A DNA stretch of 64,000 nt from the NCBI GenBank assembly GCA_947034895.1, contig OX344763.1, forward strand, positions 66,607,093-66,671,092, given 5' to 3'. Shown in pieces: positions 25,400 to 37,531 of the stretch. The translations under genes were made by a program, and so were the position numbers. The notes beneath the pieces were generated by a model. The model did no database searches and was not told the origin of the DNA. It was given only the letters and a program-made list of their open reading frames with translations. The DNA is from Rhytidiadelphus loreus. Lineage: Eukaryota > Streptophyta > Bryopsida > Hypnales > Hylocomiaceae. How positions within the stretch are numbered: position 1 is the first letter of the stretch; every line of letters starts with the position of its first letter.

Positions 25400-25581
25400 A
25401 CATGTCCCCTTCAATCATTGGATGCCCTCTACCCAAGAAGATCCTTTCTACAAAGTCTCCAACATAGCTTCAAACTTCAAGTACCGACGTGTCATATGCA
25501 CTCGCTATATACAACTATATGTACTAGTGATGCCTAGCGTCACTTTTTCAGCAGTGAAGGACCTCATCGTCTCCAACTGTG

Positions 25582-25904
25582 TTTGGCCTTGTGAGTAGAA
25601 GCTTCAAACAAAGGGGCCATGGTTATTGGAGAAGGAACTAGACGATGATCCCTGACATAGATGTAAGCAACAAAATCATAGAACCGAAAACATCAAGGCA
25701 CCACTTCGGAGTTCCTCGAACGGCAATTTCACGCATGGTAGATCGGATTGCCCGCTCATGGAGCTCTTAAGAGTGACGCCTAGATGTTTAGGTTTCTACA
25801 ATTTTTATGCTCAAATGTACGTCGGAGCCCATCGTCCAGTTCCTTCTCCTATATATCCATGATCTCATTGTTTTGAGCTCCTACTCACAAGGCCATCACA
25901 ATCC
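25582..25904. repeat. imperfect foldback 2 (~70-bp arms, ~180-bp loop)
   Basis: The left arm at 25582-25647 contains 'ggccttgtgagtagaagct' and 'ggagaaggaactagacgatg'. The right arm at 25830-25900 is its inverted copy ('catcgtccagttccttctcc', 'ctactcacaaggcc'). It sits 180 bp right of foldback 1 and is unrelated to it in sequence. Confidence 0.75.
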
Positions 25905-26114
25905 AAGAAAACAAAGAGCTTACACTACCGTATCTGTCAAAATAGGACAGTTTGCATCAAATGGCACCAATACAATCTCCAAAATTGCTACCTACATCAA
26001 TTACACTCTAGATATACTTCCCAACTATGTAAGTGGCCGTTCGTCACAACTAAGAACCATTCGAAAACAGATGACCGTGTCTATTCTAGAATATACATTT
26101 ATCATAGGGAACTA

Positions 26115-28133
26115 CTATTGGAGCGATTTACTCTTCATCTTCTCCATGGCCTTGAGAATTTCAGGTCCACGACTATATCCTTTTGCAATTCTCCCACCCT
26201 CGCGGATATGTTCCAGCCGCTATGCTTTCAAGGACCGTCGCTCCCAGGAATCCCATGAAGGAGCTGAGCATTGACTGCTTGAAGGTCCACCATACTTCCT
26301 CTTGATCCTTCCGCCCCGAGACGGCAACTGTTGTCGCAGAAGGGAAACGTTTTCCTCGTGATTATTTTCCAGGACCGGGGACAGAGTTTTTGGTGCAGAC
26401 ATTGGATAATTGGCGTCTCCATAGAGCTTCCTTTGAATCCCCTTGTCTGAAGTAGACGGATCCAAAGTAGACTGGGAAGGCTCTCTGGAATGTAAAGGCG
26501 ATGGCGAGGCTGACACTGGGGGATGAGGTTTCCGGTCTAGAGGGCTGTCCACCACCCCGTCATGAATGGATTTGGCAGAGAAATCCATAGAGGAATTCAC
26601 CGTGGGTGCCGAGCCTAAGAAGTTCCCTGTGCTTAGGATGATGTATTGTCCGTAGTCTAGAATGGAGTCCTCGGACGCTCGGCAAAGGTGATCAACACTT
26701 GGTGTCCGGCAAGTCGAAGTGCTGACCATTTGAAACACAGCCAGAAACAATTAGAACCCATTTAATCAAGCAATTCTCCGTAGCAGGGGTGAACTCGAAC
26801 AAGAACTACCGAAACAGAGGTTTTTCAACATTGTCACAATCCATCTCCCCATGCGACATTTCAGCTCAACCCTAGCTGAAATCCAGAAAACTATAGACTA
26901 TTTTGGATTGTGTTGGACACAAGTGCTTTAAAGTCGCTCAATTGGAGCTAAACTACATACCCGGCAGGCCTTTCTAACTAACATAGATTCGCTGATCCTT
27001 GTACAACCTCCATGAGCTTGTCGTACTCGCGACGATTCCTTTCGTCACAAAGCATTCATTGTCCGATTCTCCCTTGCTTATTATCGCGAAACGACTTCAG
27101 CCCCACGTCGCAACGGACGTGTAATTGCTGAAACCAAGGTAGTAGTGATGCGAGGAGGAAATTGTCCCTGATGCCGTTTCCCCGGTTACTCCAAGACTCT
27201 GCAAGCACTACGTTCTCTGCCTTGTTCATTATATGCTTACGCGGGCTATCGTCTACTATCACAGTATTTTCAGTAGTGAATGCCCCCCCTGGTTGCCCGA
27301 AAAACACGTCTAAGTTCTTTAAGAACAAGTCCTTATTCGTGTCGGGTTCCTTGAAGGATGTAAGCCTTCCAGATCTATCCCTGCATTTGACGGTCTTGCA
27401 GGAGTCCTGCCCGAGAACTAGGATTGGCATTCGCTCACCCCTAAAAAGATATTCACAAATATCCTCAACTGTGGATATCTTCATGGAACTCCACAATGAG
27501 ATGAATGTTATCTTTTCTAGCTCCGCAAGAAAGGTTGAGCAATTGGGCCACACATAGACGGCTTCTGGACCCACAACGGCTGCCATCGTGGCAGAGTGTG
27601 GCTTCGACCGGTGGTTGAACTACTTGATCGACCCCTTTGACTTCCAATCTTCACTCAAACATAGAATGCCATTGAGATCTAGGACAACGTTGATCCACTT
27701 CTTCGTCACCCTGGACCTCAATGGCCGATTGACGCCCTGCGACATCCCCCCACGAGCTACTGGAGGGCCGGAATCCTGATAAAAAATGGAGGAAAGCGCA
27801 ACCAGTTATCAAACGCGAAACTAGCACATTGCGGACGCCACACAAAATCCAAAGGACACACCACACCGAGTACTGGGAAAAATAGACAATCGTATGCATC
27901 ATGTGTCTAGCAAGAAGGATCAATTTGTACCTCCCGTTGGGCGTAATCAGAGAGTTGTCCGGCATCTTCTAAATTTGTAGGTGTACAAACAAGGCTACAG
28001 GCCTTTGCTTCCAACGTTGTGGCGTCACTTTTTAGTCCATTGTCAACGTATGGAATGCCGTTGGGAGGCAATGGAAGAAGAAGAGCAGAGGGATGGCACA
28101 CAAAATCTAGAAATTTCTCAACATTTGAAGGGC
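26115..28133 (-). pseudogene. FCP1/NIF-type HAD phosphatase-domain exons, four premature stops
   Basis: Three minus-strand exons: 28133-27931, 27775-26961 and 26721-26115. Their introns are bounded by GTACAA...ATCAG and GTATGT...GTCAG, and the phases agree at both junctions. The middle exon holds the FCP1 homology (NLI-interacting factor) domain: 'VVLDLNGILC' (HAD motif 1, but with Asn in place of the second Asp, D-x-N), 'FLAELEKITFISLWSSM', 'VIVDDSPRKHIMN' and 'LLASLLPWF'. FCP1-type enzymes dephosphorylate proteins, classically the RNA polymerase II tail; the D-x-N change makes catalysis doubtful. The last exon is Ser/Pro-rich and basic. Stops at 27620 (TAG), 27056 (TGA), 26978 (TAG) and 26220 (TAG) fit CAG or CGA. 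The first exon starts in a phase that fits a donor at 28381, so this may be the C-terminal half of the ParB-like gene upstream. Confidence 0.7.
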
Positions 28134-28381
28134 CTGCAGTACAAAATATTGTGAATCACTTCTCTGTGAGAATTATATATTACAAGCTCAGAATCTGAGA
28201 GTCAAAACACAAAATTTAGTTTAAAATCGACAAACTCTACGGTTCTCCCCATCGATGGTGGGGCTCCGCCAAAATTGAGTCAGTCTAAAAAAACTCTACA
28301 ACCGAGCGATCGCTATACAAGTTAGCTCGAGTCAAGCTAAAACTACAGAAAAATAGAAATGGAGTTGTCATTGGGCACAAC

Positions 28382-31300
28382 CAATTGGTGGATCTCCGGT
28401 GGGCAGGGAACCACTTCTGAGTTCCATCTCGGAAGCATCCACAGTCAGGTTGTGCCCAATCATTACGGCATCCTCTGTTGCTGACGTCGCTTCTGCTTCT
28501 CCTTCCTTGCACTCCGTGAATGCCTTCTCAAGTTCCTTGTCTAAGGAGGTCTCCGTGATGATTTCCTCCGAAGGGGGAAGAGGCGTTGGAATGGGAGACT
28601 CCAACGGTAGAGGAGGCAACTCATTGACGATAAGTGGGGGACTTTATGCATTGTTGTTGTGGGAGTCTGATGTTTGGCCTAGCAACATCTGAGGTGGAGA
28701 GGTAGACGCAGGTTCGAGAGATAAGAGTGGCTTCACTCCAGATCTATCCAACAACAAGGCTAAAATTTTCCTGTTCGCCCTTGCTTCTTCTCGGTTCACC
28801 CTTGCCTCCTCCCGCATTCACTCACGCGTGTTCTTGTTCATCTCTATATTTGCCTCCCGGTCCCGTGCCTGGTCTGCCCTCAATTGAGCCAACGTGAGAT
28901 CGTTTTTCTGTTGTGCGAGGGCTGTCTGCGCTTGCATTAGGGTGACGGACTCCATGTGCGCTTTCTGCAGCTCGACAATTTGCTTCACAACACTTGTGAT
29001 AGTCTCCATTTTTTGTTTTTTCTCCGGCCGACCCGAACGTGTTGGTGTCAAAGGAGTGTGGATAGCAGACGGCAGCACAGAGGACGCAGAGGACCCTAGG
29101 ATATTAGTAAATGGATGACTTGTCGGTGTTGGAAAGTCATCCAACCCACCATCGCCGTCAAATTCAACATCGTCCTCCTCTTCTTTGTCTTGCTCACAGA
29201 TATCTTCAAGATCGTCAAAGACGGGCACTGGCCTCTTCCTTCCTTGACTTCCTAGAGAATCATGGCTGGATCGGAGCTTCCTTTTGGACGATGAGGGCTC
29301 TGACTGCGACTCCGGGGCGGCATCTGAGGATTGAATTTTGTAACCATTCTCAAAGAAGTCGCTTTTGTCCAGGGTCATTGCCTTAGCGCAGATCTCCTCC
29401 CACCAACTAGATTCCTCTAATGGACCAGTGGCATATACATTAATACAAGTCATCTGCGTGACAGTACTACAACAATTAGAGAACTTCATAGAGAATACAA
29501 TGCTATTTAGCTCGACCCGAGCTCAAAGACGATGCGCAGACAAATTTAAACAAATATATAAGCAAAATGCATACATAAAGTTGGGCGTAACTACGATTCA
29601 TCTCGAATTGAGCTAAAGTGATAGAGAGCGACTTACTATGGCAGCGCAAGTGAGCTTTCCGCCAGCGAATCCCGAGAATACAGACATTCCCGGAGTACAG
29701 AATGTCCTGATAATCCACAAGTAAAACTCCATCCACAGCTCCAAATTATTCATCCGGTACTCTAGTTCACTGTATGAACGCGCCTTCAGATATCTAGTTG
29801 TTTCTGGACATTGGAACTCTTCTGGAATATCGATCTTCATGGCATTCATCGGATTCTGCAAGAATATGAGAGAAACCTTTTTTGGTGTCCTAGCCGCCGC
29901 AAGATCACCGAGTCGATCATTCTTCCCCACATAATAATCTGCGTACGCAATGTCGTAGGTGTCCAAAACCTTATTGTTCTCAATGTATCTCAAAACCTGC
30001 GCTTGTTCCTTTTCATCAACACATATGAAGAGCCATGTAGAAAGGTCTTCAACTTTGGGCTCCTTCTTAAACATTGAACTTAGCAGTTCGACAAAATATG
30101 GATTGTCTATAGTGGACTTCTCTTTCTTACTGATTATGGGCACTATACGAAAGTCTATCACTCCCAAACCCATTCGCTTCGCACTCTCCGCCTTCCATGA
30201 ACCCGAGGGCTAGTCTAAGTGATGATTCTTGTTGTCATCGTAAGTCCTGTAATGACCAGTTGCCGTGGGCTTCAAAAACTTTGTCTTCTGTTCCAAGAAG
30301 ACCTGAAAGAAAGCGAACGCTTCATTGGATAGCTGGGTGCATGTTTTGTTCCTCGATCTGACCAGCTTGGCTTTGCTAAAGTATCTCTTCTCTGGCCGAT
30401 CGAGGAGGACGTCCATGGTGGCTCTTGAAAACATTCTATCTTTCTTGAACGCCTTCCAATTTTCAACAATGATCTTGTTCTTGGCGTTCAACAAACCTAA
30501 TTCAGGATTGATTTGGTGAAGTTCCTTCTTCACTAGATGTTTCTGTTTCCGTCTCTCAGCCCACTCCTTTGTTGTATAGCAGCTATCAAGCACGGACGTT
30601 ATGGCTTTAATTGTCACCTTCGGATAACAATGTTTCTGCCCCTTACCTGTTTGGTTTAAAATATGGTTGGCAAGTTTTGCCAGCTTGTCATAGCTCAGAT
30701 TCCCCAAGAACTTGAAGAATTCACGACGAAGCATACAATTCTCTGGATTCTAATCCGTTCGAGCGTTGAACAACTTCTTGGTGTCTGGATTAAAGAGCTC
30801 TCCGTGTGCGGTGGCCGTGATAACATCCTTCCAGAGATTATATACATCGTCTAGTGCGGTGATTAGCTTGAGCTCGTTTGTCAGCTTCAGTTTTTCCTCT
30901 TTATCCTTGGTTTTGGACAACTTTAAGTTCTTATTTACATCGATCATCGAAAAACATATGTACACAGCCTTCTCGAATTCCTGTAGACATCAGTGATGGC
31001 ACAATGTTAAACATACTCGGTTTAGCTCGAATTGAGCTAAAATTACATAGTAGACCATAAACAACTTACAACCTGGAAAACATACATTGAATTTATCTTT
31101 GTTGCGAATGTTCTCTACTGTTCATCTCGTGCTTGATGTAGTCCCGACGGAGGACACCTCCTTTGGATTTCTGGGCCAACCCATGGCTGACCACACTGAC
31201 TGGGCTCCCAAAATGTTCATTGCCCAGGATGGCCGCGTTGCCACGAAGTGATTTGTGCAGTTATAATAGGCGGATATATTGCGCAACTTCTCAGCATCCG

Positions 31301-32537
31301 CCGACCACACAATGAAACAATTCCACTTGCAGAAATGTTTCTTCATTTCTTCGTCTATACCGTTTGCCTCGTCCAATATCCACTTGCTGGCTTCCACACT
31401 ATGCTGCCCTTTGATAATGTAAAATTGGCCCTCCTCGATTGCATCCCATGTAGTTGGCTTCTCCGTGTGACCGATGGGCATAATGCAAAGTGTTTGTTTA
31501 TTAGTTTTGTCTGGAATACTTAGAAGCCAAGTGACCATGTCCTCAACAATTCGATTATCTTTTGACCATATGTTGAATGTTGAAGGGGCAGCAATCAGTT
31601 TCGAGATGTCTATTTCTTTCTTCTGACCGATCGGAAGCACATAAGCGTCTTCGCATGTTGTCCAAAATCTTTGATAAACCTCGCTGACGGACTTGAAGTC
31701 CAATTTTTTCTCGGTCTTTCGGGAGTGAGGGACCTTCTGCATTTCGTCCACATAACTTCCCTCAACTACTTCCGAGCCCTCTGTTGATTTTGTTGGCGTC
31801 ATTCGGTTTGATGCGGAAGCACCAGACTTCTTTCCTTGCTTCTGAATGGAGGGTTTTGTTTGCTTTTGAGTGGATCTTTTCCCTCTGCCTGACCCCGATT
31901 CAATGACTGAGTTACGTTTGGAGCTCTCACTCCCACCAGAAGTACCTGTATTCATGGATACCGAGCAAGCTTTCTTCAACTCGTTTTGTAAATCTAGCTT
32001 CCCCTTCAGAGTGCTCAAATCACTAAACATGAATCGAAGCTTAGCAACAAGGCGCCTGCAATTAATAGGTGTGCCATCCTTATTGTGCCACTCCTTATTG
32101 TCTAGTTTCTTTTCGAGCTCCTTCACCTCATCCACGAAAACAGAAGTCTCAAGGCTTTTGAGGAAGGGAGTCAAACTAAACGGAATGAGCTCGGAGTCCA
32201 AAACTATCGTAAAATGATATTATTGGTCTTTTGGAATTTCCAGGACCGTTGTCATGCATTTGATCTTAATCACTGGATGAGCATCCGCTTCAACATCTTT
32301 GACTTTCTCCTCAAAGGAAAGTTGAATATAAACTGTTGAGTTTTTGAACTTGTAGGAGAATGACAGGTCGTTCACAAACGGGATGATCTGGAAACTCCAG
32401 CCTTCAACTTTATCCGGGTCTTTAAACTCCCAAAACTCTCCGTCATTGAGCATCATGTCTTCACCATTGTTGTCAGCTGGGTTTTGGGCCTCGCACCGTT
32501 GAAAGTATTGCTCGAGGCTGGCAACTTGCTCTTCCAT
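28382..32537 (-). pseudogene. ParB-like domain plus methyltransferase-like region, six premature stops
   Basis: Exon 1 (32537 to about 31070) starts right after an acceptor (cctgtag|G ATG). It holds a Lys/Ser-rich linker and a ParB/sulfiredoxin-like block: 'IDISKLIAAPSTFN', then 'GQFYIIKGQHSVEASKW', and an Asn-bearing 'AYYNCTNHF' tail. Exon 2 (30980-29637) ends in what resembles a permuted amino-methyltransferase: 'YDIAYADYYVGKND' where DPPY-type catalysis would be, then 'MSVFSGFAGGKLTCAAI' like the SAM-binding FxGxG loop. Exon 3 (29453 to about 28382) is acidic and then coiled coil. Stops at 32220 (TAA), 31122 (TGA), 30750 (TAG), 30210 (TAG), 28818 (TGA) and 28644 (TAA) all fit CAA, CAG or CGA. 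The exon 2/3 phase agrees; the exon 1/2 phase does not. The ParB-like call is moderate; the methyltransferase call is weak, with its catalytic motif degenerate. Confidence 0.55.
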
Positions 32538-33057
32538 CCTACAGGATAATCTCTTGTTAGATGATTTGTATATTCAACTCGAATCGAGCTAATATGACAA
32601 ATGTTAGCTATGTCATTGTATAAATCTATTCAGCGTTAAATTTCTTTTCTTTTCTTCAATTGAGCGTATTCAACATGGTTGTTTGAGAAAATCAAGTGTA
32701 GTCTTAATAGACAGTATTTGAGGAATTCTTCAATTCAATGTTGTTTCTTGTTTTTTAACGTTTGCCGTCGATTCAGCTCGGGTCGAGCTAAAGCTACCGA
32801 GGTTGAAGATATTAATTGTTGATTAAATATGGTTTATATTTTGCTCTTCTTTTGGGGTTGTTTGTTTCTTTCTATTTAGAAAGAATTTTTTTCAATTTAG
32901 TTTTTTCACTTCAGCTGATTTTGAGCTGAATCCTATACTAAATCATTGAAGATTTTTTCTAGTATGTAATTCAGCTCGAATCAAGCTAAATCATGGGATA
33001 TATCCTCGGGTGATTTCATATTTTAATGATTTTTTCTATCGAAGAGTGTTTATTCTT

Positions 33058-33094
33058 CCATACAGTTTAGCTCGATCCGAGCTAAACTGTATGG
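33058..33094. repeat. perfect 17-bp-arm palindrome
   Basis: Arms 33058-33074 and 33078-33094 are perfect inverted copies around a 3-base centre (atc). The AGCTCG palindrome core is here extended by matched flanks (ccatacag / ctgtatgg), which are not shared with the other copies. Confidence 0.9.
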
Positions 33095-33166
33095 GAGTAT
33101 ATGTTATTTACATATTTATTTCTTGAGTTTTAGATTTTTTGGCTTTTTTTAATATTTTCTACATAT

Positions 33167-33252
33167 CCTATACGCTCTGAACGTGGTTCTTTTCTGCAGT
33201 TTAGCTCGGGTCGAGCTAAATTGCAGGGAGAGCCACGTTCAGAGCGTATAGG
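33167..33252. repeat. compound hairpin with two nested inverted repeats
   Basis: The outer 20-bp arms (33167-33186 and 33233-33252) are perfect inverted copies. They enclose an inner palindrome of the AGCTCG family flanked by ctgca/tgcag (about 33194-33226). The total is about 86 bp with roughly 35 paired positions. It lies in the leader intron of the ParB-like gene. Confidence 0.9.
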
Positions 33253-34551
33253 TCATGGAAGTGTGTTTGTAACATTCTCAAGTTTAGGTCTTCAGATCTA
33301 CACTTTCTCAAAATTTTATGTTTAGGTCTTCAGTTAGTGCACTAGCATTCACTTCCATTCGAACTTAGCACTTATGTTTGTAAGCCTGAAAATTTAGGGT
33401 TTTCGGAAAGGAATAAAAAATCGAAGTTCTTTTATTCTGATGCAGTCGGAAACCCTATTTCTTCACTAAAAACCTGCTACTACAACCCTTGAACTATAGA
33501 AACATGTGTATCTTTGAATACGAAAACATAACATGTACAATTGGCAAATTTATGACACTTACCTGGGGAGAAAAGGGTGCACAATCTTCAACACCTTCTA
33601 TATACACAGCTAGATCCAAAATCTGTAGGTAATTGGGCACTAGCAAGAAATCAGAACAATATGGAAGCTGACGATTAGGTAATACTAAAAAAATTTTAGA
33701 GTTCTACATTTACAGTAACAGGATTCGTGAATTTGAAATCTAAAGAGATGGTACATGAAATTCATGAAGCTTCATATCATTGAGGAAAATGAATTTAAGT
33801 GAAACAATGAACTAGTAGTTTCCTCACCTGTATATTAAACTTGCAAGTCATTCAGTTCTTGGTGTTTAGCCAAATAATCGTATTGCATCCCTAAACCGTG
33901 GAATATTGTATTCCAGAGCACGATCCTTACGCCAACAAAGTCACGATTCCAGCAATCCCTAAAGAAAAAATTGCAGAACATATGATCCCAAATCATAGAT
34001 TCCACAAGTGACAATTCCAGCAATACCAAAAGAAAAAATTTCAGAACATGCGATCCCAAATCAATAAATGAAACCCAAAACCCCAATGTAGGTATAGCAC
34101 ACTACAGAAATTCATAGGACAAAGCAGAAATTCACGGCAATTTATGCAAACATTTTTCTCAATGGGGTTTAACAACCCTACAATTCATATCAGGAAAGCA
34201 GTGTAGAGAAGAAGGAGATGACATCCAATACATGTAAATACTCACAATGTAACACAAACTTGAAACTAGAAGGTAACAGAACTTACAACGTTCAATTCAC
34301 ACTTTCTCGAATTGCATACTGATAGCCACGATCATCCCAAACCAGGGAGCTCCACTTTCTTCCGCCCTAAAATCTGCACAGACCACGAATTAGCAGAGAC
34401 CAGGAAGTTCAACAAGCCATGAAGCTCACCACGAAGCTTTCACTTCTTGACACCTAAAACTGTAGTGCCTAAAACTGTAGCCTAAAACTGTAGCGAAAAC
34501 AAGGAGACTTCACTCAGAGCTAATTGTGCCAAATCCTACGGGAAATTGCGC

Positions 34552-34895
34552 CAAACAACTGACGAGTGAAACCCTAAAACGCGAAACCCTGACAAGGTGA
34601 AGCCTAACGAGCTGAACCCTAACGCAAACCTTGACGAGCTGAACCCTACGGCAATTTCGCCAAAATGATGAGAAACTTGCCAAACCCTAATGCAAACCCT
34701 ACACCCAATTGCTCCAAACAAGTGACGAGTGAAACCCTGAAACGCGAAACCCTGAAACACGAAACCCTGACGAGTTGAAGCCTAATGAGCTGAACCCTAA
34801 CTCAAACCCTGACGAGTTGAACCCTACGGCAATTTCGCCAAAATGATGAGAAACCTGCCAAACCCTAACGCAAATCCTACACACAATTGCGCCAA
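34552..34895. repeat. ~165-bp tandem duplication rich in 'aaaccctga'
   Basis: Two copies (from 34552 and from 34715) share 'caaacaantgacgagtgaaa', 'cgcgaaaccctgacgag', 'cctacggcaatttcgcc' and 'aaaatgatgagaaac'. Inside each are short 'gaaaccct' and 'gctgaaccctaac' sub-repeats. Confidence 0.85.
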
Positions 34896-35270
34896 AATCC
34901 ACACGTACTCATCGATTGGGAAACCTCACACACGCTAACAAACCAATTAATTAAACCGATCCAATTATTGAAAAATACAAGAAATGAACGGAATTAGAAG
35001 ATCAACGCTGGATTGCAGAGAGAGTGACAAACCTAAAGGCAACCGAAAAGTACGCGCTGGAATGATGTCCGAAGCTGAAACGAGCATGCCCCGACGCTCC
35101 AATCACGTCTGAAGACAAAACCGCACCCGGAAACTACAGAAACAAAGAACGTGCCCCGATGAGGTGGAAGCACCAAATCACGTACAAAAACAGTCTCTGC
35201 AAACGGAAATCGCGCACGCCTTGTACTCGGAAACTTGCAGGCGGAAGCAGCTGAAAATGCATGAAAGAAA

Positions 35271-35400
35271 GACAGATGTGCTCTAAACCCTAGCTCCCCG
35301 TTTACTCCGTTGCCATACCGAGAATCCTCATCCAAGACAGATGCGCTCCAAACCTTAGCTCCCCGTTTACTTCGTCACCATACCGAGAATCCTCATCCAG
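35271..35400. repeat. 65-bp tandem duplication
   Basis: Two copies beginning 'gacagatgngctc' at 35271 and 35336, continuing 'agctccccgtttactccgt' and 'accgagaatcctcatcca'. It lies at the upstream edge of the presumed promoter region of the ParB-like gene. Confidence 0.88.
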
Positions 35401-37531
35401 ATACCCGGCCCCTCCCCTTTACCTGGGTCTTCATTCTAATACGAATATCCTTTCATCTTACCAAAGACTCATATTATCCTAATTTAAAAATTTTGCTCAT
35501 CATATACTCACCCATTATTGGTACCCTTTACTACTGTCATGTTTGTTTATCGATGAAGAAATACCAAAGAAGTTTGTTTGCAACCACGAATACCACAAAA
35601 CTTCCTTTTCTAAACTAATTGTTTTTGTTGATAACTGTGGTCAATTTTGTAGGTTGATATCACTTAATATCCAAAACCTCCTTCATGTGCAATTCCATGT
35701 TGAATGCATAGTTCCATTCCTTAATTTTTGAAGAGGGATTGAAAGTGAGTCATTTACTCTTCATTCTTTTAAGTACACACTAGTGCCATACAAATAATTC
35801 TTCTCTTTACCATGTGAATCTGTGACTTTTGGAATAGTGAAAACATTCATTTCTGTACTAACTTTGACGAACTAGAGAAGACCTCCCAATTTGACAAAAA
35901 CAAATTACAATAATTAATCATTGCACTTTCGCCCCACTAGGTAGAGATATCTTCTAACAACCTTTGGATTGAGAACATCCTTGTCTTTTTCGCTAGTGAC
36001 GATGGTAATTATTTCTTTTCTTCATTGTTTAACATAGTGTATGTATTTCTAAGAAAGTGAAACTAAGTATACATTATAGATCAAACAGTTCTATACAATG
36101 GTTCCTCCAAGACTAGATTAAAAAAAAGCAGAAATGCACTTCCATGCTATGTAGTAAAAGCAATTGTCATGAATTGCCCATAAAAATGGGCACTTCTTAG
36201 CTTATGATCTTGTACAGAAAGCTAGAAACTACACTTCAATTAGTCATTTGTGTATGAAAAAATGTCCATGTTGATGGTTACCTTCATTTTTGTTTATCTT
36301 ACACTTCTTAAAAGCCTTTTATTTGTAGAAATCTAAATATTCTCACAAACTTTGCTAAATCGTAAACATTGGTCACATTTCATTAGATTTGAGTTTCTTG
36401 AACATTGTTTTGGGCTACTATCCAAACTTTACCTCTTAATAGATTCCCCAAGAAAAACCCTTTTCAAATATTATATATTTATTAAAGTAGAAGTATACTA
36501 TATACCTAAAAACAACTTCCAAAAATAAATAATCTTAGAAAATTAAAAATCAAGAGCATTAAATTCATATATTTTGAAATCTACATATTAGCCAAAAGAA
36601 TTTTTTGGGAAATACAAATATTGGATGTAAAATGTAATATAGAAGGAGGTTTTCATTTTTGCCTTCATATTTTTCATCTACAAATGTTGGTGAAAGGAGT
36701 AAATACAAATATAATGATGCATATGAATATAAGAATGTGATTTAAAAGTTCTTGTTAGCAACTTTTTGTAGAAAGAAATTATAATTATTTTAAATTTTAC
36801 TTTATAGTAGAACTTTACATTTTCTTATGTTTAGAATATTAATCCATTTAGAAGTAAATGGATAAACTCTACATTTAAAAGATAAAGTATGAGGTTTAGG
36901 AAAAAACAATGAAAGATTTGATTTTTAATTTTGAAGAGTTGTACTTCTTGAAATATTTTTCTATCAACTTTCATTGGATGAAATTAGAATTTGCAAAATG
37001 ACTACATGTTTTCCATATGTTTTAGATGAAAGTTTCTGATGCCTTTGGATCCTCCCCCCTACATATTCGTAGGTACCAAATTCTTGTATTGAATACACTT
37101 TGAGGTTACTGAAACCCTTTTTAAAACACGAATCATTTTTAGATTATTTTTGGGATCAATAGCCTTTAAATACTATTTTATTCACTTAAAAATACAGGAT
37201 TTTGATGTACATATCTCTATGGGATGTGAACAAATGTATCGAAGGCAATATTAAGTCCAAAATATGTTTCAGTCATTCACTAAAATCAGTCTCGAATTAT
37301 TATGAGGAAATTTCACTGTATGATGCTTTCTGTGATATTCTAATGAATATTATATATATATAGAGAGAGAAAGTTTTTAAAAAAAATAAAAAATATTGGA
37401 ACTAATTTTTCATTAGTGAGGAATTTTTTGTGTTCAAATAATGAACCAAAAATGTTTGATTATTTTAAACATTAAAGGTTTACTCCCTTTCAATGATACA
37501 GTTTCTATCCACTAAGAGTTCAATTTCCAAC

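Larger units (their letters stand above)
26858..33252. repeat. family of intronic palindromes, consensus TTTAGCTCG-N3-CGAGCTAAA
   Basis: Copies, exact or variant: 26858-26882, 26936-26953 (half), 28322-28340, 29506-29527, 29599-29618, 31021-31041, 32575-32592, 32772-32792, 32910-32930, 32971-32991, 33066-33086 and 33200-33220. Every copy is in an intron or the 5' leader of the ParB/FCP1 locus; none is in an exon. Of the introns I can define, only 27776-27930 lacks one. The central bases vary (gaa, ggg, atc, cga) while the arms are kept. The same family occurs upstream of the DUF7869 gene at 41.7-42.6 kb. Confidence 0.85.
32539..35300 (-). other. 5' leader and promoter region of the ParB-like gene
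   Basis: The minus strand shows an acceptor directly before the ATG at 32537 and a donor-like ACAG|GTGAGG near 33829. Non-coding leader exons therefore probably lie between about 33.8 and 35.3 kb, with a large leader intron (about 32539-33828) carrying most of the palindromes. No ORF here has support. Confidence 0.4.

Noticed and set aside
26858..33252. Palindromes as intrinsic (bacterial-type) terminators
   Set aside because: They lie inside spliced introns of a plant-type gene, are not followed by consistent T-runs and recur many times in one locus.
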